From the NCBI RefSeq assembly GCF_023006505.1, contig NZ_JALBGV010000028.1, positions 1 through 64,000 on the forward strand: a stretch of 64,000 bases of DNA, read 5' to 3'. Both the position numbers and the translations under genes were made by a program. Of the stretch, positions 18,658-28,622 are shown piece after piece. Source of the stretch: Neorhizobium sp. SHOUNA12A (lineage in GTDB: Bacteria; Pseudomonadota; Alphaproteobacteria; Rhizobiales; Rhizobiaceae). The notes below the pieces were generated by a model. That model was given only the letters and a program-made list of their open reading frames with translations, did not search any database and had not been told where the DNA came from. How positions within the stretch are numbered: the stretch's first letter is position 1; the number at the start of each line of letters is the position of its first letter.

Positions 18658-18809
18658 CGGGGGCTTCCGCTCTCGGGTGAAACAGCATTGGGCATCTCCT
18701 CCGGCGGCGAGAGAATCCCAACATGATTAAAATTTGATTGAACCCGGCGCGGGTTTTCATGAAGCAAGGCCCTTGCAAGCCGGCCGATAGGCAGGCATTG
18801 ACTGCGACC

Positions 18810-19574
18810 ATGTCCTCAAGCCCTGAAAACCAACGCCTCGACCAGCTTCTCGTCTCGCTCAATCTCGTGGCGAGCAGAGCTCGCGCGCGCGACGCGATCG
18901 CCCGCGGCACCGTCACCGTCAACGGCCGCGTCGTCACCAAACCGAGCCTCACCTTCCCGCTCGACGCGAAACTCACGATCGACGACCCGGCGCAGGATTA
19001 CGTCTCCCGCGCCGCGTTGAAGCTCGTCGCGGCGCTCGATCACTTCAAGCTCGATCCGGCCGGCCATGACTGTCTCGATATCGGCGCCTCGACCGGCGGC
19101 TTTACCGAAGTGCTGATCATGCGCGGCGCAGAGCATGTGACCTCGATCGACGTCGGCCACGGACAGATGCATCCGCGGCTGCTCGCCGAGCCGCGGGTCA
19201 CCAATATCGAGGGCCTCAACGCCCGATATCTGACCGCCGAGGATTACGACGACCGCGAGATCACCTTCATCGTCTCCGACGTCTCGTTCATCTCGCTGAA
19301 GCTGGCGCTGGCGCCGGCCCTGGATCTTGCCGAGCCCGGCGCGCATTGCGTGCTGCTGGTCAAGCCGCAATTCGAGGCGGGCCGCGATGCGATCAGCAAG
19401 GCCGGGCTGCTGAAGGAGCCGGAGACGGCGCCCCAGGTCGCGGCCGAACTCGAACGCTGGCTGGTCGAAGAGATGGGCTGGTCGAGCCTCGGGCTCATCT
19501 CCTCCCCGATCGCCGGCGGCGACGGCAACCAGGAATACCTGCTCGCAGGCAGGAAGCCCGGTGAACCTTCATGA
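18810..19574 (+). CDS. tlyA: TlyA family rRNA (cytidine-2'-O)-methyltransferase
   Basis: About 254 residues. The N-terminal S4 RNA-binding domain is RLDQLLVSLNLVASRARARD...GTVTVNGRVVTKPS. The FtsJ-like methyltransferase domain has DCLDIGASTGGFTEVLIMRG as the SAM site and FIVSDVSFISLKLAL with the catalytic acidic context. TlyA methylates C1409 of 16S and/or C1920 of 23S rRNA. I prefer ATG 18810; upstream TTG (18798) and ATG (18738) are in frame. It overlaps the next methyltransferase gene by 4 bp. Confidence 0.92.
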   Translation: MSSSPENQRLDQLLVSLNLVASRARARDAIARGTVTVNGRVVTKPSLTFPLDAKLTIDDPAQDYVSRAALKLVAALDHFKLDPAGHDCLDIGASTGGFTEVLIMRGAEHVTSIDVGHGQMHPRLLAEPRVTNIEGLNARYLTAEDYDDREITFIVSDVSFISLKLALAPALDLAEPGAHCVLLVKPQFEAGRDAISKAGLLKEPETAPQVAAELERWLVEEMGWSSLGLISSPIAGGDGNQEYLLAGRKPGEPS

Positions 19575-20815
19575 GCACGGTCACCGTCACGATCAGCCGG
19601 CTCGGCGCCCAGGGCCACGGCATCGCCAATGGCGAAGACGGCCCGGTCTATGTGCCCTACGCTCTTCCGGGCGAAACGCTGGCGATCGCCCGCAACGGCG
19701 ACCACGGCACGGTCATGTCGACCTCCAATCCGTCGCCGGATCGGGTCACGCCGCCCTGCCGTCACTTCGGACCGGACAGCGACGCCTGCGGCGGCTGCTC
19801 GCTGCAGCATCTGGCCGACGCGCCTTACCATGCCTTCAAGCGCAACCTCGTGGTCGAGGCGCTGAAATCCAAGGGCCTCACGCCTGAAGTGGGCGAACTG
19901 ATCATCGCGCATCCCGGCGAGCGTCGGCGGGTGGTGTTTTCCGCCCGCAAGACCGAGAAGGAATTGCTGCTCGGCTTCAACCGCGCCGAGACGAACCACA
20001 TCGTCTCGATCGTCGAATGTCCGATCGCCTCGCCCGGCATCGTTGCCCGGCTCGAGGCGATCCGCGCGGTGGGCAAGGCACTGGCGACCGGTTCGGAGAC
20101 ATTCCGTATCGCCGTTCTCGAAACGCTTGCCGGCCTCGATCTTGCCGCAGAAGGACTGAAGCCGCTCGACGACAAGCAGCGGCGCACAGTCACCGAGACG
20201 GTGCTGGCGCTGAAAAGCATCGCGCGGGTTTCGGTCAATGGCGAAATCATTATCGAATTGCAGAAGCCGCTGGTGGATTTCGGCGGCGTCAAGGTCTCCC
20301 CGCCGCCCGGCGCCTTTACCCAGGCGACGAAACCGGCGGAAGACGCGATGGCCGAACTGGTGCTCTCGCATGTCGGCAAGGCCAAGCGGATTATCGACCT
20401 GTTTGCCGGCTCCGGTACCTTCTCGCTCCGGCTTGCCCGCATCGCCAAGGTGCATGCAGTCGAAGGCGACGAGAAATCGGTCAGGGCGCTCGACCTTGCG
20501 GCCCGCAATACTCAGGGGCTGAAGCCGGTGTCGGTTGAGAAGCGCGATCTCTACCGCCGACCGATGATGGTTTCGGAACTGAAAAACTACGACGCCGTCG
20601 TCTTCGATCCGCCGCGCGCCGGTGCCGAAGTCCAGATGAAGGAGCTTGCCCGCTCGACCGTGAAGACGGTCGTAGCGGTGAGCTGCAACCCGCTGACGCT
20701 TGCCCGCGACCTTCGGATCCTCGTCGATGCCGGATACCAGATCAAGACGGTCACGCCGATCGACCAGTTTCTCTGGTCGCCGCATGTGGAAGCGGTGGCG
20801 CTGCTGCAGAAATAA
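19571..20815 (+). CDS. RlmD/TrmA-family RNA (uracil-C5)-methyltransferase
   Basis: A 414-residue enzyme with an N-terminal TRAM-like domain (VTVTISRLGAQGHGIA), an iron-sulfur cluster set (C63, C73, C76 and C150), a SAM site IIDLFAGSGTFSLRLA, and the DPPRAGAE plus VVAVSCNPLTLARDL segments with the catalytic cysteine. It probably methylates a uridine of 23S rRNA; in alphaproteobacteria the exact site cannot be assigned by sequence alone. It is translationally coupled to tlyA. Confidence 0.92.
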   Translation: MSTVTVTISRLGAQGHGIANGEDGPVYVPYALPGETLAIARNGDHGTVMSTSNPSPDRVTPPCRHFGPDSDACGGCSLQHLADAPYHAFKRNLVVEALKSKGLTPEVGELIIAHPGERRRVVFSARKTEKELLLGFNRAETNHIVSIVECPIASPGIVARLEAIRAVGKALATGSETFRIAVLETLAGLDLAAEGLKPLDDKQRRTVTETVLALKSIARVSVNGEIIIELQKPLVDFGGVKVSPPPGAFTQATKPAEDAMAELVLSHVGKAKRIIDLFAGSGTFSLRLARIAKVHAVEGDEKSVRALDLAARNTQGLKPVSVEKRDLYRRPMMVSELKNYDAVVFDPPRAGAEVQMKELARSTVKTVVAVSCNPLTLARDLRILVDAGYQIKTVTPIDQFLWSPHVEAVALLQK

Positions 20816-20842
20816 GCTCGGGCGGGCGGACCGCCTGGCTTC

Positions 20843-21223
20843 CTACCGATCCAGATCCAGCGTACCGGTGCCAACCACGCCGGAGCAGCGGCAGCGGCTG
20901 CCGACGCGGCCGGGATCGGCATTGCAGACATAGGGGCGGCGGCGGTCCATGCTCGGCGGCGGAGAGACGACGCAGACATAACGTTGCGGACGGGGACGAT
21001 TTCTATCGCGGTCACGGTCGCGATCTCTGTCCCTGTCGCGGTCCCTGTCACGATCGCGGTCGTCGTCACGGCGGATGATGAGGCCATTCGGGCCGATGGT
21101 GACGGAAGGGCTCTGGGCGAGCTGCAGCGGCTGGCTCTGCGAAGGGAACGCCAGCGTCTCGGCCTGCGCCGGCGCTATTCCGATAAGCAGTACGAGCAAG
21201 CCCGCAGAAGTACGATGCATCAT
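20843..21223 (-). CDS. Exported protein with Asp-Arg dipeptide repeats
   Basis: A 126-residue hypothetical protein. It has a signal peptide (GLLVLLIGIAPAQA), then SVTIGPNGLIIRRDD, then about nine consecutive Asp-Arg pairs (roughly residues 55-73), and a Cys-containing C-terminus with YVCVV and PYVCNADPGRVGSRC. The repeat is encoded by a GATCG-CGACCG-type hexanucleotide tract likely to vary in length by slippage. The start at 21223 follows GGAGGGAATA. It is convergent with the RNA methyltransferase gene. Function unknown. Confidence 0.7.
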   Translation of the reverse strand: MMHRTSAGLLVLLIGIAPAQAETLAFPSQSQPLQLAQSPSVTIGPNGLIIRRDDDRDRDRDRDRDRDRDRDRDRNRPRPQRYVCVVSPPPSMDRRRPYVCNADPGRVGSRCRCSGVVGTGTLDLDR

Positions 21224-21308
21224 TATTCCCTCCCGATCGATTGGAGGCAATCTAGCGCTGAAGTTGCGTCAAAAGAAGACGGGAACAGAAATTTCCCGTG
21301 CGACACTG

Positions 21309-22067
21309 TTAACGCCGCATGAAGGCCTCGAAGGCGGCGTGCGCCTCGGCGCTTTTAAGCTGTGCGGAGAAATGCACCAGTTCCTCGTCGATACGCGCAA
21401 GCACCGCCTCGCGCGGTCCGCGCACCAGGTCACGGGCGATCTTCAGGGCCTGCGGCGGTTTGCTTGCAAGGCTTGCGGCAAGCGCCAGCGTCTCGGTTTC
21501 GACCGCTAGCGGCTCCACGATCTTCCAGATCAGCCCGGCATCGAGCGCGGCCTGCGCGGAAAACCCCTCGCCCGCCACCAGCATGGCAAAGGCGCGCTGA
21601 TGGCCGATGGCTTTGGGCGCGAGCAGGCTGGAGGCTGCCTCCGGCACCAACGCCAGGTCGACGAAGGGCGTCTTGAATAGGCTGCGGGCGGAGGCGACCG
21701 TCAGGTCGCAATGCATGTTCAAAGTGGTTCCGATGCCGATCGCCAGGCCATCGACGCCCGACACCAGCGGTTTTTCGGCAAGCGCCAGTGCCTTGATGAA
21801 TATGGAAGCGGCAGGCGCCTCCTTCGATCCGGACATGGCGTAGGTAAGAAAATCCCCCATGTCATTGCCGGCGGAGAAGCAGCCATCGGTGCCGAGGAAG
21901 GCGACGGCGCGAACGGCGTCGTCCCTGTTCGCCTCTTCGAGCGCAGCGGTCATGCGGTTGTACATGGCCGAGGTGATGGCGTTCTTCTTTTCCGGCCGAT
22001 TGAAGCGGATCACCATGACGCCCGGCTGGGCCTCGGGGCGCTCGACGAGGATATGGTTGCCGCTCAC
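21309..22067 (-). CDS. Enoyl-CoA hydratase/isomerase family protein
   Basis: A 252-residue crotonase-fold protein. MVIRFNRPEKKNAITSAMY is the N-terminal strand, FSAGNDMGDF forms the first oxyanion-hole region, and GVDGLAIGIGTTLNMHCDL the second; LVPEAASSLL follows. The start is GTG 22067 with AAGGAG upstream, overlapping the end of the dehydrogenase gene region by spacing of only 11 bp. It works in acyl-CoA breakdown with the adjacent dehydrogenase. Confidence 0.9.
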   Translation of the reverse strand: MSGNHILVERPEAQPGVMVIRFNRPEKKNAITSAMYNRMTAALEEANRDDAVRAVAFLGTDGCFSAGNDMGDFLTYAMSGSKEAPAASIFIKALALAEKPLVSGVDGLAIGIGTTLNMHCDLTVASARSLFKTPFVDLALVPEAASSLLAPKAIGHQRAFAMLVAGEGFSAQAALDAGLIWKIVEPLAVETETLALAASLASKPPQALKIARDLVRGPREAVLARIDEELVHFSAQLKSAEAHAAFEAFMRR

Positions 22068-22078
22068 GGAGATCTCCT

Positions 22079-23872
<1,794 letters not shown>

Positions 23873-23948
23873 GATGCTCCTCCTCGTGGGCGCGGTTGTG
23901 ACCGCCTTAACTGGCCGATTCTACTCAGCCACCATCCTCACTTTGCTT

Positions 23949-23964
23949 TTTACGTAAACGTAAA
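23949..23964 (-). promoter_or_regulatory. MerR-type operator candidate for the acyl-CoA operon
   Basis: TTTACGT-AA-ACGTAAA is a near-ideal palindrome with 7-bp arms, 76 bp upstream of the dehydrogenase start and in the gap shared with the mazF 3' end. It resembles sites of MerR-family regulators of branched-chain/fatty acyl-CoA catabolism (LiuR type). No such regulator gene is in the window. Confidence 0.55.
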
Positions 23965-23979
23965 TGCGGTTGTCAATGT

Positions 23980-24303
23980 TCAGGCCAAGCCAAAGAACAC
24001 GGCAAGCGACCGATTCACGGCTACGAGAATGTCATCTTCGATCGAGCCGAAAACCCTCCCTATCTTTTCCCGCTTGAGGGTCATCGCCTTGTCGATCATG
24101 ATCTGGGAGGGGCTGTTGAGCGCGTTCCTGGGCGTGGGCTGGACCATGATGCGGATGAGCGGCGTATTAACAATGGTACTGGACAGCAGCAGAACCGTTA
24201 GCGTGTCGGTGTCGAAAAGGTCGGATTGGATCACAAGGGCGGGGCGCGGTTTTCCGAAATCACCAGCCAGAGCAACCGTCACAAGATCGCCCCTGCGCAT
24301 CAT
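23980..24303 (-). CDS. mazF: MazF/PemK family endoribonuclease toxin
   Basis: A 107-residue toxin. RRGDLVTVALAGDFGKPRPALVIQSD is the MazF N-terminus, with the catalytic Arg in GKPRPAL; VLLLSSTIVNTPLIRI supplies the Ser/Thr segment, and QIMIDKAMTLKREKIG the conserved late strand. It probably cleaves mRNA at short single-stranded motifs. Its ATG overlaps the antitoxin stop by 4 bp; the adjacent ATG at 24300 is an alternative start. Confidence 0.9.
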   Translation of the reverse strand: MMRRGDLVTVALAGDFGKPRPALVIQSDLFDTDTLTVLLLSSTIVNTPLIRIMVQPTPRNALNSPSQIMIDKAMTLKREKIGRVFGSIEDDILVAVNRSLAVFFGLA

Positions 24304-24515
24304 TGCTCCCCGAGATCAGCCAGGGCATCATCCAGAAATTTCATAAGATCGGGATCTGCTGCATCCGCCGCCGCGACCAAACGCGACTGCCGATGGCATT
24401 CCTCTGCAAAACCAGGGCGCCGCGTATCGGGAACCCAAATTTGCACTGGACGCAACCCGGACGCCCGGAGATTTTCACGACGTTTTCTGACACGCTCATT
24501 CACGGAACTGGCCAT
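24300..24515 (-). CDS. mazE: MazE-type antitoxin
   Basis: A 71-residue antitoxin. SSVNERVRKRRENLRASGLRPVQIWVPDTRRPGF is a ribbon-helix-helix-like DNA-binding N-terminus; the rest, with ADPDLMKFLDDALADL, is acidic and likely wraps the toxin. The ATG at 24515 follows AAGGAG, with the operator palindrome just beyond. The order antitoxin-toxin is standard. Confidence 0.85.
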   Translation of the reverse strand: MASSVNERVRKRRENLRASGLRPVQIWVPDTRRPGFAEECHRQSRLVAAADAADPDLMKFLDDALADLGEQ

Positions 24516-24531
24516 ATGAAATACTCCTTGA

Positions 24532-24549
24532 TTTGTTACATGTAACAAA
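24532..24549 (-). promoter_or_regulatory. MazEF operator palindrome
   Basis: TTTGTTACATGTAACAAA is a perfect 18-bp palindrome 16 bp upstream of the mazE start, directly beside its ribosome-binding site. It is well placed for autorepression by MazE/MazEF. It also lies in the leader of the divergent CorA-like gene, which it may affect. Confidence 0.7.
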
Positions 24550-24622
24550 CGGCGCTGGAGCGTTCAAGGAATTTTTAGAGAACGTTGTTGAAACAGGCGT
24601 TACACAAGAGGTCTATGGAGTG

Positions 24623-25645
24623 ATGCCTATGCTTTCGGATTCCTCGGCCATGTCCCTCATGAACCCCGCTATCCCCGGCCTCGTCTGGGCCTATCACTTC
24701 CATCCGGGAGCGGCGCCCTGCACCAGGTTGCCGCTCGATGCGGCGCGCAGCGATCTCGATGTCGGCGACGGTTTTCTGTGGCTGCATCTCAACCTCGTCG
24801 ACAGTCGGGTCAACGCCTTCCTGGAGAACTTCCCGGGCCTGACGCCACCGGCCATCGCCGCACTCACCACCCACGACACGCACGCGGCGGTGACGCTCGA
24901 CGAGCAGCTGGTCTATGGCACACTGGTCGATTTCCAGCGCGAGTTCGACAGCGAGACCCGCGATATCGGCTGGCTGCATTTTTTCGTCTCCGACAGGGTG
25001 ATCATCACCACCCGCCTGCAGCCCCTGAGATCGATCGACCGGGTGCGGGCGGCGATCGAAAAGAACGCCTCGCGTTACAAGAAGCCGATCGACGTGTTCG
25101 AGACATTGGTCGCCGAATTCCAGCGCACGCTGATCGCGCTGGTGATGGAGCTGACCGAGGAAATGAACATCATCGAGGACTTCGTTTACGACAACACGCC
25201 GCGCGACGAGCGGCGGCGCCTCGCGCCGATCCGGCGGACGGTGGTCAGGCTGCACCGGCACTTGAGAACCGTGCTGACGCTGCTCAGGCGCGCGGCGGCG
25301 ACCGACGATGACGAGATGCCGCCCGGTTTCGACGACGCCGCTTCGCGGCTGATCGGCAGGCTGGAGGCGGCCGATCACGACGTCTACGCGCTGCAGGAGC
25401 GCGCCCGGCTGCTGCATGAGGAAATCGACTCGAAACTCTCCTCCGAGACCAACAGGCACCTCTACATCCTGTCGCTGATGACCGCCTTCCTGCTGCCGCC
25501 GACCTTGGTCACCGGCTTTTTCGGCATGAACACTGCGTCGCTGCCCTTCGAGGGGAATGGCTCGGGGACGGCCTATGCCTTCGGCCTGATCGTTATTTCA
25601 GTGCTTGCCGCCTGGTGGCTGTTGAAACGCACCGGCATTCTTTGA
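24623..25645 (+). CDS. CorA family zinc/magnesium transporter (ZntB-like)
   Basis: About 340 residues: a long cytoplasmic N-domain, an extended helix (ETNRHLYILSLMTAFLLPPTLV runs into TM1), the family motif GMN within FFGMNTASLPF, and a second TM, FGLIVISVLAAWWLL. ZntB proteins carry zinc; CorA carries magnesium. The N-domain with WLHLNLVD looks ZntB-like. Starts at 24623 and 24629 are both possible; GGAG lies close upstream. Inner-membrane pentamer by family. Confidence 0.88.
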   Translation: MPMLSDSSAMSLMNPAIPGLVWAYHFHPGAAPCTRLPLDAARSDLDVGDGFLWLHLNLVDSRVNAFLENFPGLTPPAIAALTTHDTHAAVTLDEQLVYGTLVDFQREFDSETRDIGWLHFFVSDRVIITTRLQPLRSIDRVRAAIEKNASRYKKPIDVFETLVAEFQRTLIALVMELTEEMNIIEDFVYDNTPRDERRRLAPIRRTVVRLHRHLRTVLTLLRRAAATDDDEMPPGFDDAASRLIGRLEAADHDVYALQERARLLHEEIDSKLSSETNRHLYILSLMTAFLLPPTLVTGFFGMNTASLPFEGNGSGTAYAFGLIVISVLAAWWLLKRTGIL

Positions 25646-25659
25646 CCGCGGACAAACCG

Positions 25660-25691
25660 AAAACCCCGCCCGGCTTGATGTCGGACGGGTT
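25660..25691 (-). terminator. Hairpin terminator after the first BA14K gene
   Basis: On the minus strand AACCCGTCCG pairs with CGGGCGGGGTT (one bulged G) and runs into TTTT. It lies 23 bp after the BA14K stop and may also act on the convergent CorA-like gene. Confidence 0.5.
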
Positions 25692-25713
25692 GAACTTTGC
25701 CTATCGGCCGCTC

Positions 25714-26163
25714 TTAGAAATAGGGCGAATAGCAGGTCTGACGCGGGCCGTAGTTCGGTTGGAACGAGTTCGAATAGGCGTCGTAGGAGCGATAACGCTC
25801 GGCGCACCATTCGTAGTGGCGCGGATTGATGTCGTCCCCGCCGCGATAGACCGGCGCCGGCTCGACGTAACGCGGCTGGGAGGCAATGGCACCGCCGATC
25901 AGCGCACCGGCACCGAAGGCGGCCAGCGGGAACCAATAGCCGTTATGGCGTCGATAGCCCGGCCGGTAGTCGCGATAACCGCGATGCCCGCCATACCAGC
26001 CGCCGCCGTGGCGACCGTATTGCACGAGGGTCACGTCGGTATTGGCGTTCGTTGCGATCCCGGCCGGAGCGGTCGGCACCGGCATCGCCTGAGCCGGCAT
26101 CAGCGAGCCGGCGAGAACGGCAGCGGAGATGCCCGCAGCCGCAATCTTCTTGAAAAGCGTCAT
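25714..26163 (-). CDS. BA14K family protein
   Basis: A 149-residue exported protein. Its signal peptide is GISAAVLAGSLMPAQA; a Gly/Tyr/Arg-rich stretch (GGHRGYRDYRPGYRRHNGYW) leads to a hydrophobic segment (LAAFGAGALIGGAIA) and then the BA14K signature HYEWCAERYRSYDAYSNSF ending CYSPYF. BA14K was named from a Brucella lectin-like immunoreactive protein. A second gene of the same family follows at 26352. Confidence 0.9.
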   Translation of the reverse strand: MTLFKKIAAAGISAAVLAGSLMPAQAMPVPTAPAGIATNANTDVTLVQYGRHGGGWYGGHRGYRDYRPGYRRHNGYWFPLAAFGAGALIGGAIASQPRYVEPAPVYRGGDDINPRHYEWCAERYRSYDAYSNSFQPNYGPRQTCYSPYF

Positions 26164-26351
26164 GTTAAGCCCCCAGATCCCTTGTCCATGTTCTATTTTG
26201 CCAGCCAGTTATTTCAATATGCAGCGGAATTCTATTTCGTTGCAACCCTTGGGAAGTTCATCCTGAACGCGTGATTAACGCGGGCCGCGACGATGCAAGC
26301 CCGGTCGCGGCATGTGTGCAACCGGGCTTGCCTTGGGATGGCCAATACTGC

Positions 26352-26771
26352 TTACCTGTAAGGCGAGATGCAGCGTGCCCGCACGCCGGCGCGCGGTGCA
26401 TAGGTATCGTCCCAGGCCCGATAGCTGCGATAACGGCTTTCACACCAGGCGACGTGGCGGCTGCCATAACCCCGATCCGCCTGGATAGCGCCGCCGATAA
26501 TGGCACCGGCACCGAAGGCGGCCAGCGGGAACCAGAAACCGTTGTGATAACGATAACCGGGGCGGCGGTCGCGGTAACCGCGATGGCCGCGATACCAACC
26601 GTATCGGTCACGCCGGAAGTCGCGACGGTACTGGACATTGGTGACATCGCTGGCGGCCGAAATGCCGGATGGCGGAGCCGGCATTTGGACAGCCTGCGCG
26701 GGTACAAGGCCAGCAAATGTCGTGACCACCGCGACTGCCGCTGCGGTCAGGCGTAGGCGAAAGGCGTTCAT
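26352..26771 (-). CDS. BA14K family protein, second copy
   Basis: A 139-residue exported protein with the same architecture as its neighbour: signal peptide (AAVAVVTTFAGLVPAQA), VTNVQYRRDFRRDRYGW, WFPLAAFGAGAIIGGAIQ and the C-terminal HVAWCESRYRSYRAWDDTY ending RCISPYR. The two genes are head-to-tail and almost certainly a tandem duplication, now diverged. The start at 26771 is set by GAGGAAG upstream. Confidence 0.88.
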   Translation of the reverse strand: MNAFRLRLTAAAVAVVTTFAGLVPAQAVQMPAPPSGISAASDVTNVQYRRDFRRDRYGWYRGHRGYRDRRPGYRYHNGFWFPLAAFGAGAIIGGAIQADRGYGSRHVAWCESRYRSYRAWDDTYAPRAGVRARCISPYR

Positions 26772-26879
26772 GCGGGGTGCTTCCTCATTCTGATTTTCAA
26801 TCAGAAAACAACGCCACACGCGGGATTCCGTTCCTGGAGCCACGCCCCGTGCCGATCAACGCCGATCACGAATTGGCGA

Positions 26880-28124
26880 TCAGGCGACGATCGAAAGTTT
26901 CGCCTGGTCGCCCTGCAGCCGATTGACCATGAAGTTCGAGTACCATTCGACGAACTGCATGACGCCGCCTTCGTGGAGTGGCGAGTAAGGACCGGGCTCG
27001 TAGGCGGGCGAGCGGATGCCGAAAGCGTTTTCCTCCACGATCTGACGGTCCTGGTCGTTGGTCATGTTCCAGACATGGGTCAGTTCTTCGAGATTGTAGT
27101 CGACGCCCTCGACCGCGTCCTTGTGGACCAGCCATTTGGTGGTAACCGCCGTTTCTTCCGGCCCGAGCGGGGTGACGCGGAACGAGATCGCGTGGTCACC
27201 GAGAATGTGGTTCCAGCTGCTTGGATAGTGGAACAGCAGCATGGTGCCGATCGAATTGATCGTCACGTCGTCGGAGAGTTTGCGCTGTACGGCGTTGCGG
27301 CCGCTCATCGTATAGCTCTCGGCATCCTCGATCAGCGGCATGCGCGCGACGCGGAACTGGCCGGTCTCGTCCATCCGGAACTCGCTCGGCAACCCGGCCG
27401 TCTCACAGCGCTGCCAATGGGCGGCGATGACCGGATCGTCCTTGGCGCCCTGGACACCGGTCGCGGTCGGCGATTCCGGATAGGTGCGGCAGAGTTCCGG
27501 GTGGTTGGCGGCGCAGTGGTAACACTCGCGGTTGTTTTCCCAGACGAGCTTCCAGTTGCCCTTTTCGATGATCGTCGACTGGTGCGCGACCTTGGCTTCC
27601 GACAGGCGGTGCGGGGCCATATAAGGCTCGATGGCGGCGCGAACCGGCGCGAAATCCGGCGCCTCGTTGGCAAGACAGATGAAGATAAAGCCGGCGACGC
27701 TCTCGCAATGGACCTTCTTCATGCTGAATTGGGTCTTGTCGAAGTCCTGGCCCATCTGGCGACCGACCAGAAGCGAGCCGTCCAGCTCGTAGGTCCACTG
27801 ATGGTAGGGACAAACGAGCCGCACCGCCGAGCCATGTTCCTTGGTGCAGACGCGGCTGCCGCGATGGCGGCAGGTATTGTGCAGCGCCCTGATCTGGTTG
27901 TCGCGGCCGCGCACGATAACGACCGGATAATCGCCGATCTGCAGGGTGAAATAGGCGCCGGCCTTGGGCAGCTCGCAATCATGCCCGACGAACAGCCAGT
28001 CGCGGTACCAGATCATTTCCAGATCGAGCTTGAAATAGGCGGGATCGGTATAGAAGGGCTGTTCGAGGCTGAACCCCTCGCGGCGGTTCTTGAGCTGCCG
28101 CAGGGCCTGATTGCGAATTTCCAT
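26880..28124 (-). CDS. Rieske non-heme iron oxygenase alpha subunit, GbcA-like (glycine betaine demethylase type)
   Basis: A 414-residue oxygenase. The Rieske [2Fe-2S] ligands are C85, H87, C105 and H108 (CRH...CPYH). The mononuclear iron site is in ENNRECYHCAANHPEL (H203, H208). The C-terminal part WLVHKDAVEGVDY and NDQDRQIVEENAFGI strongly resembles Pseudomonas GbcA, which demethylates glycine betaine to dimethylglycine; the exact quaternary amine here is inferred. A partner reductase (GbcB-like) is not in the window. The start ATG 28124 follows GAGGAAGG. A cobalamin riboswitch lies upstream. Confidence 0.85.
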   Translation of the reverse strand: MEIRNQALRQLKNRREGFSLEQPFYTDPAYFKLDLEMIWYRDWLFVGHDCELPKAGAYFTLQIGDYPVVIVRGRDNQIRALHNTCRHRGSRVCTKEHGSAVRLVCPYHQWTYELDGSLLVGRQMGQDFDKTQFSMKKVHCESVAGFIFICLANEAPDFAPVRAAIEPYMAPHRLSEAKVAHQSTIIEKGNWKLVWENNRECYHCAANHPELCRTYPESPTATGVQGAKDDPVIAAHWQRCETAGLPSEFRMDETGQFRVARMPLIEDAESYTMSGRNAVQRKLSDDVTINSIGTMLLFHYPSSWNHILGDHAISFRVTPLGPEETAVTTKWLVHKDAVEGVDYNLEELTHVWNMTNDQDRQIVEENAFGIRSPAYEPGPYSPLHEGGVMQFVEWYSNFMVNRLQGDQAKLSIVA

Positions 28125-28241
28125 ATACTTACCTTCCTCGTCAATATGGACAGCGGAAGGACATGGAAATGCCGGCCGACCCCAGGCCCGCCTCAAACCC
28201 TGTCCCGAACGCCCGCCGCGTCCGGTCGTCATCTTTTGTCC

Positions 28242-28441
28242 CGAGGCTGGTTTCCGGGCTCAGGAGCTGTCCGTTGCGGGACGGGCTCGGCGCCTTCCCG
28301 GGCGGCCTTTTCGGCTCTTTCCCAGTGGCCTGTACCAAGCTTTCTTGCTCCACCACCGTTGCGGGGGCAGCGCCGGATCAAGGTTTCGAAGACCCCTGCC
28401 GGCTTCCCAATTCTCCGCCTTCCCTAGACAGGCGGCACCTC
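28242..28441 (-). promoter_or_regulatory. Cobalamin riboswitch
   Basis: Reading the minus strand from 28441, all the conserved blocks occur in order: AGGTGCCGCC (28440-28431), GGGAAGCCGG, GCTGCCCCCGCAACGGT (28371-28355), CAGGCCACTGGGAA (28332-28319), GGGAAGGCGCCGAGCCCG, and GAGCCCGGAAACCAGCC (28261-28245), the equivalent of the B12 box. It reads toward the GbcA-like gene, with about 117 bases between aptamer and start codon. The 498-bp gap 28125-28622 otherwise holds only this leader and the divergent promoter region. Confidence 0.88.
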
Positions 28442-28622
28442 AAGATCGAGGCGGATATAACCATCGAGCGGGCGTGTCGCATAGGCGACATTGCGACATC
28501 GGCAACCGCGTTGGCGACAGCGGCGAAACGGCCCGGAATGCAACACTCCAGCCCCGCGAAAGCGAAACCTGTCATTAAGGGATAAGCCATAAAATCCCGG
28601 CTCGAATGGGAGCGATGCCACC

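Noticed and set aside
18741..18755. AACCCG-GCG-CGGGTT hairpin upstream of tlyA
   Set aside because: Too short a stem and weak T-run; it could be chance in this GC-rich leader.
20990..21070. Short repeated tract first taken for a CRISPR-like or VNTR array
   Set aside because: It is the in-frame coding repeat for Asp-Arg pairs; there are no spacers.
28440..28620. Repeated GCGACA/TGTCGC units between the riboswitch and the next gene
   Set aside because: Short, imperfect and few; no regular spacing, not a CRISPR array or clear operator.
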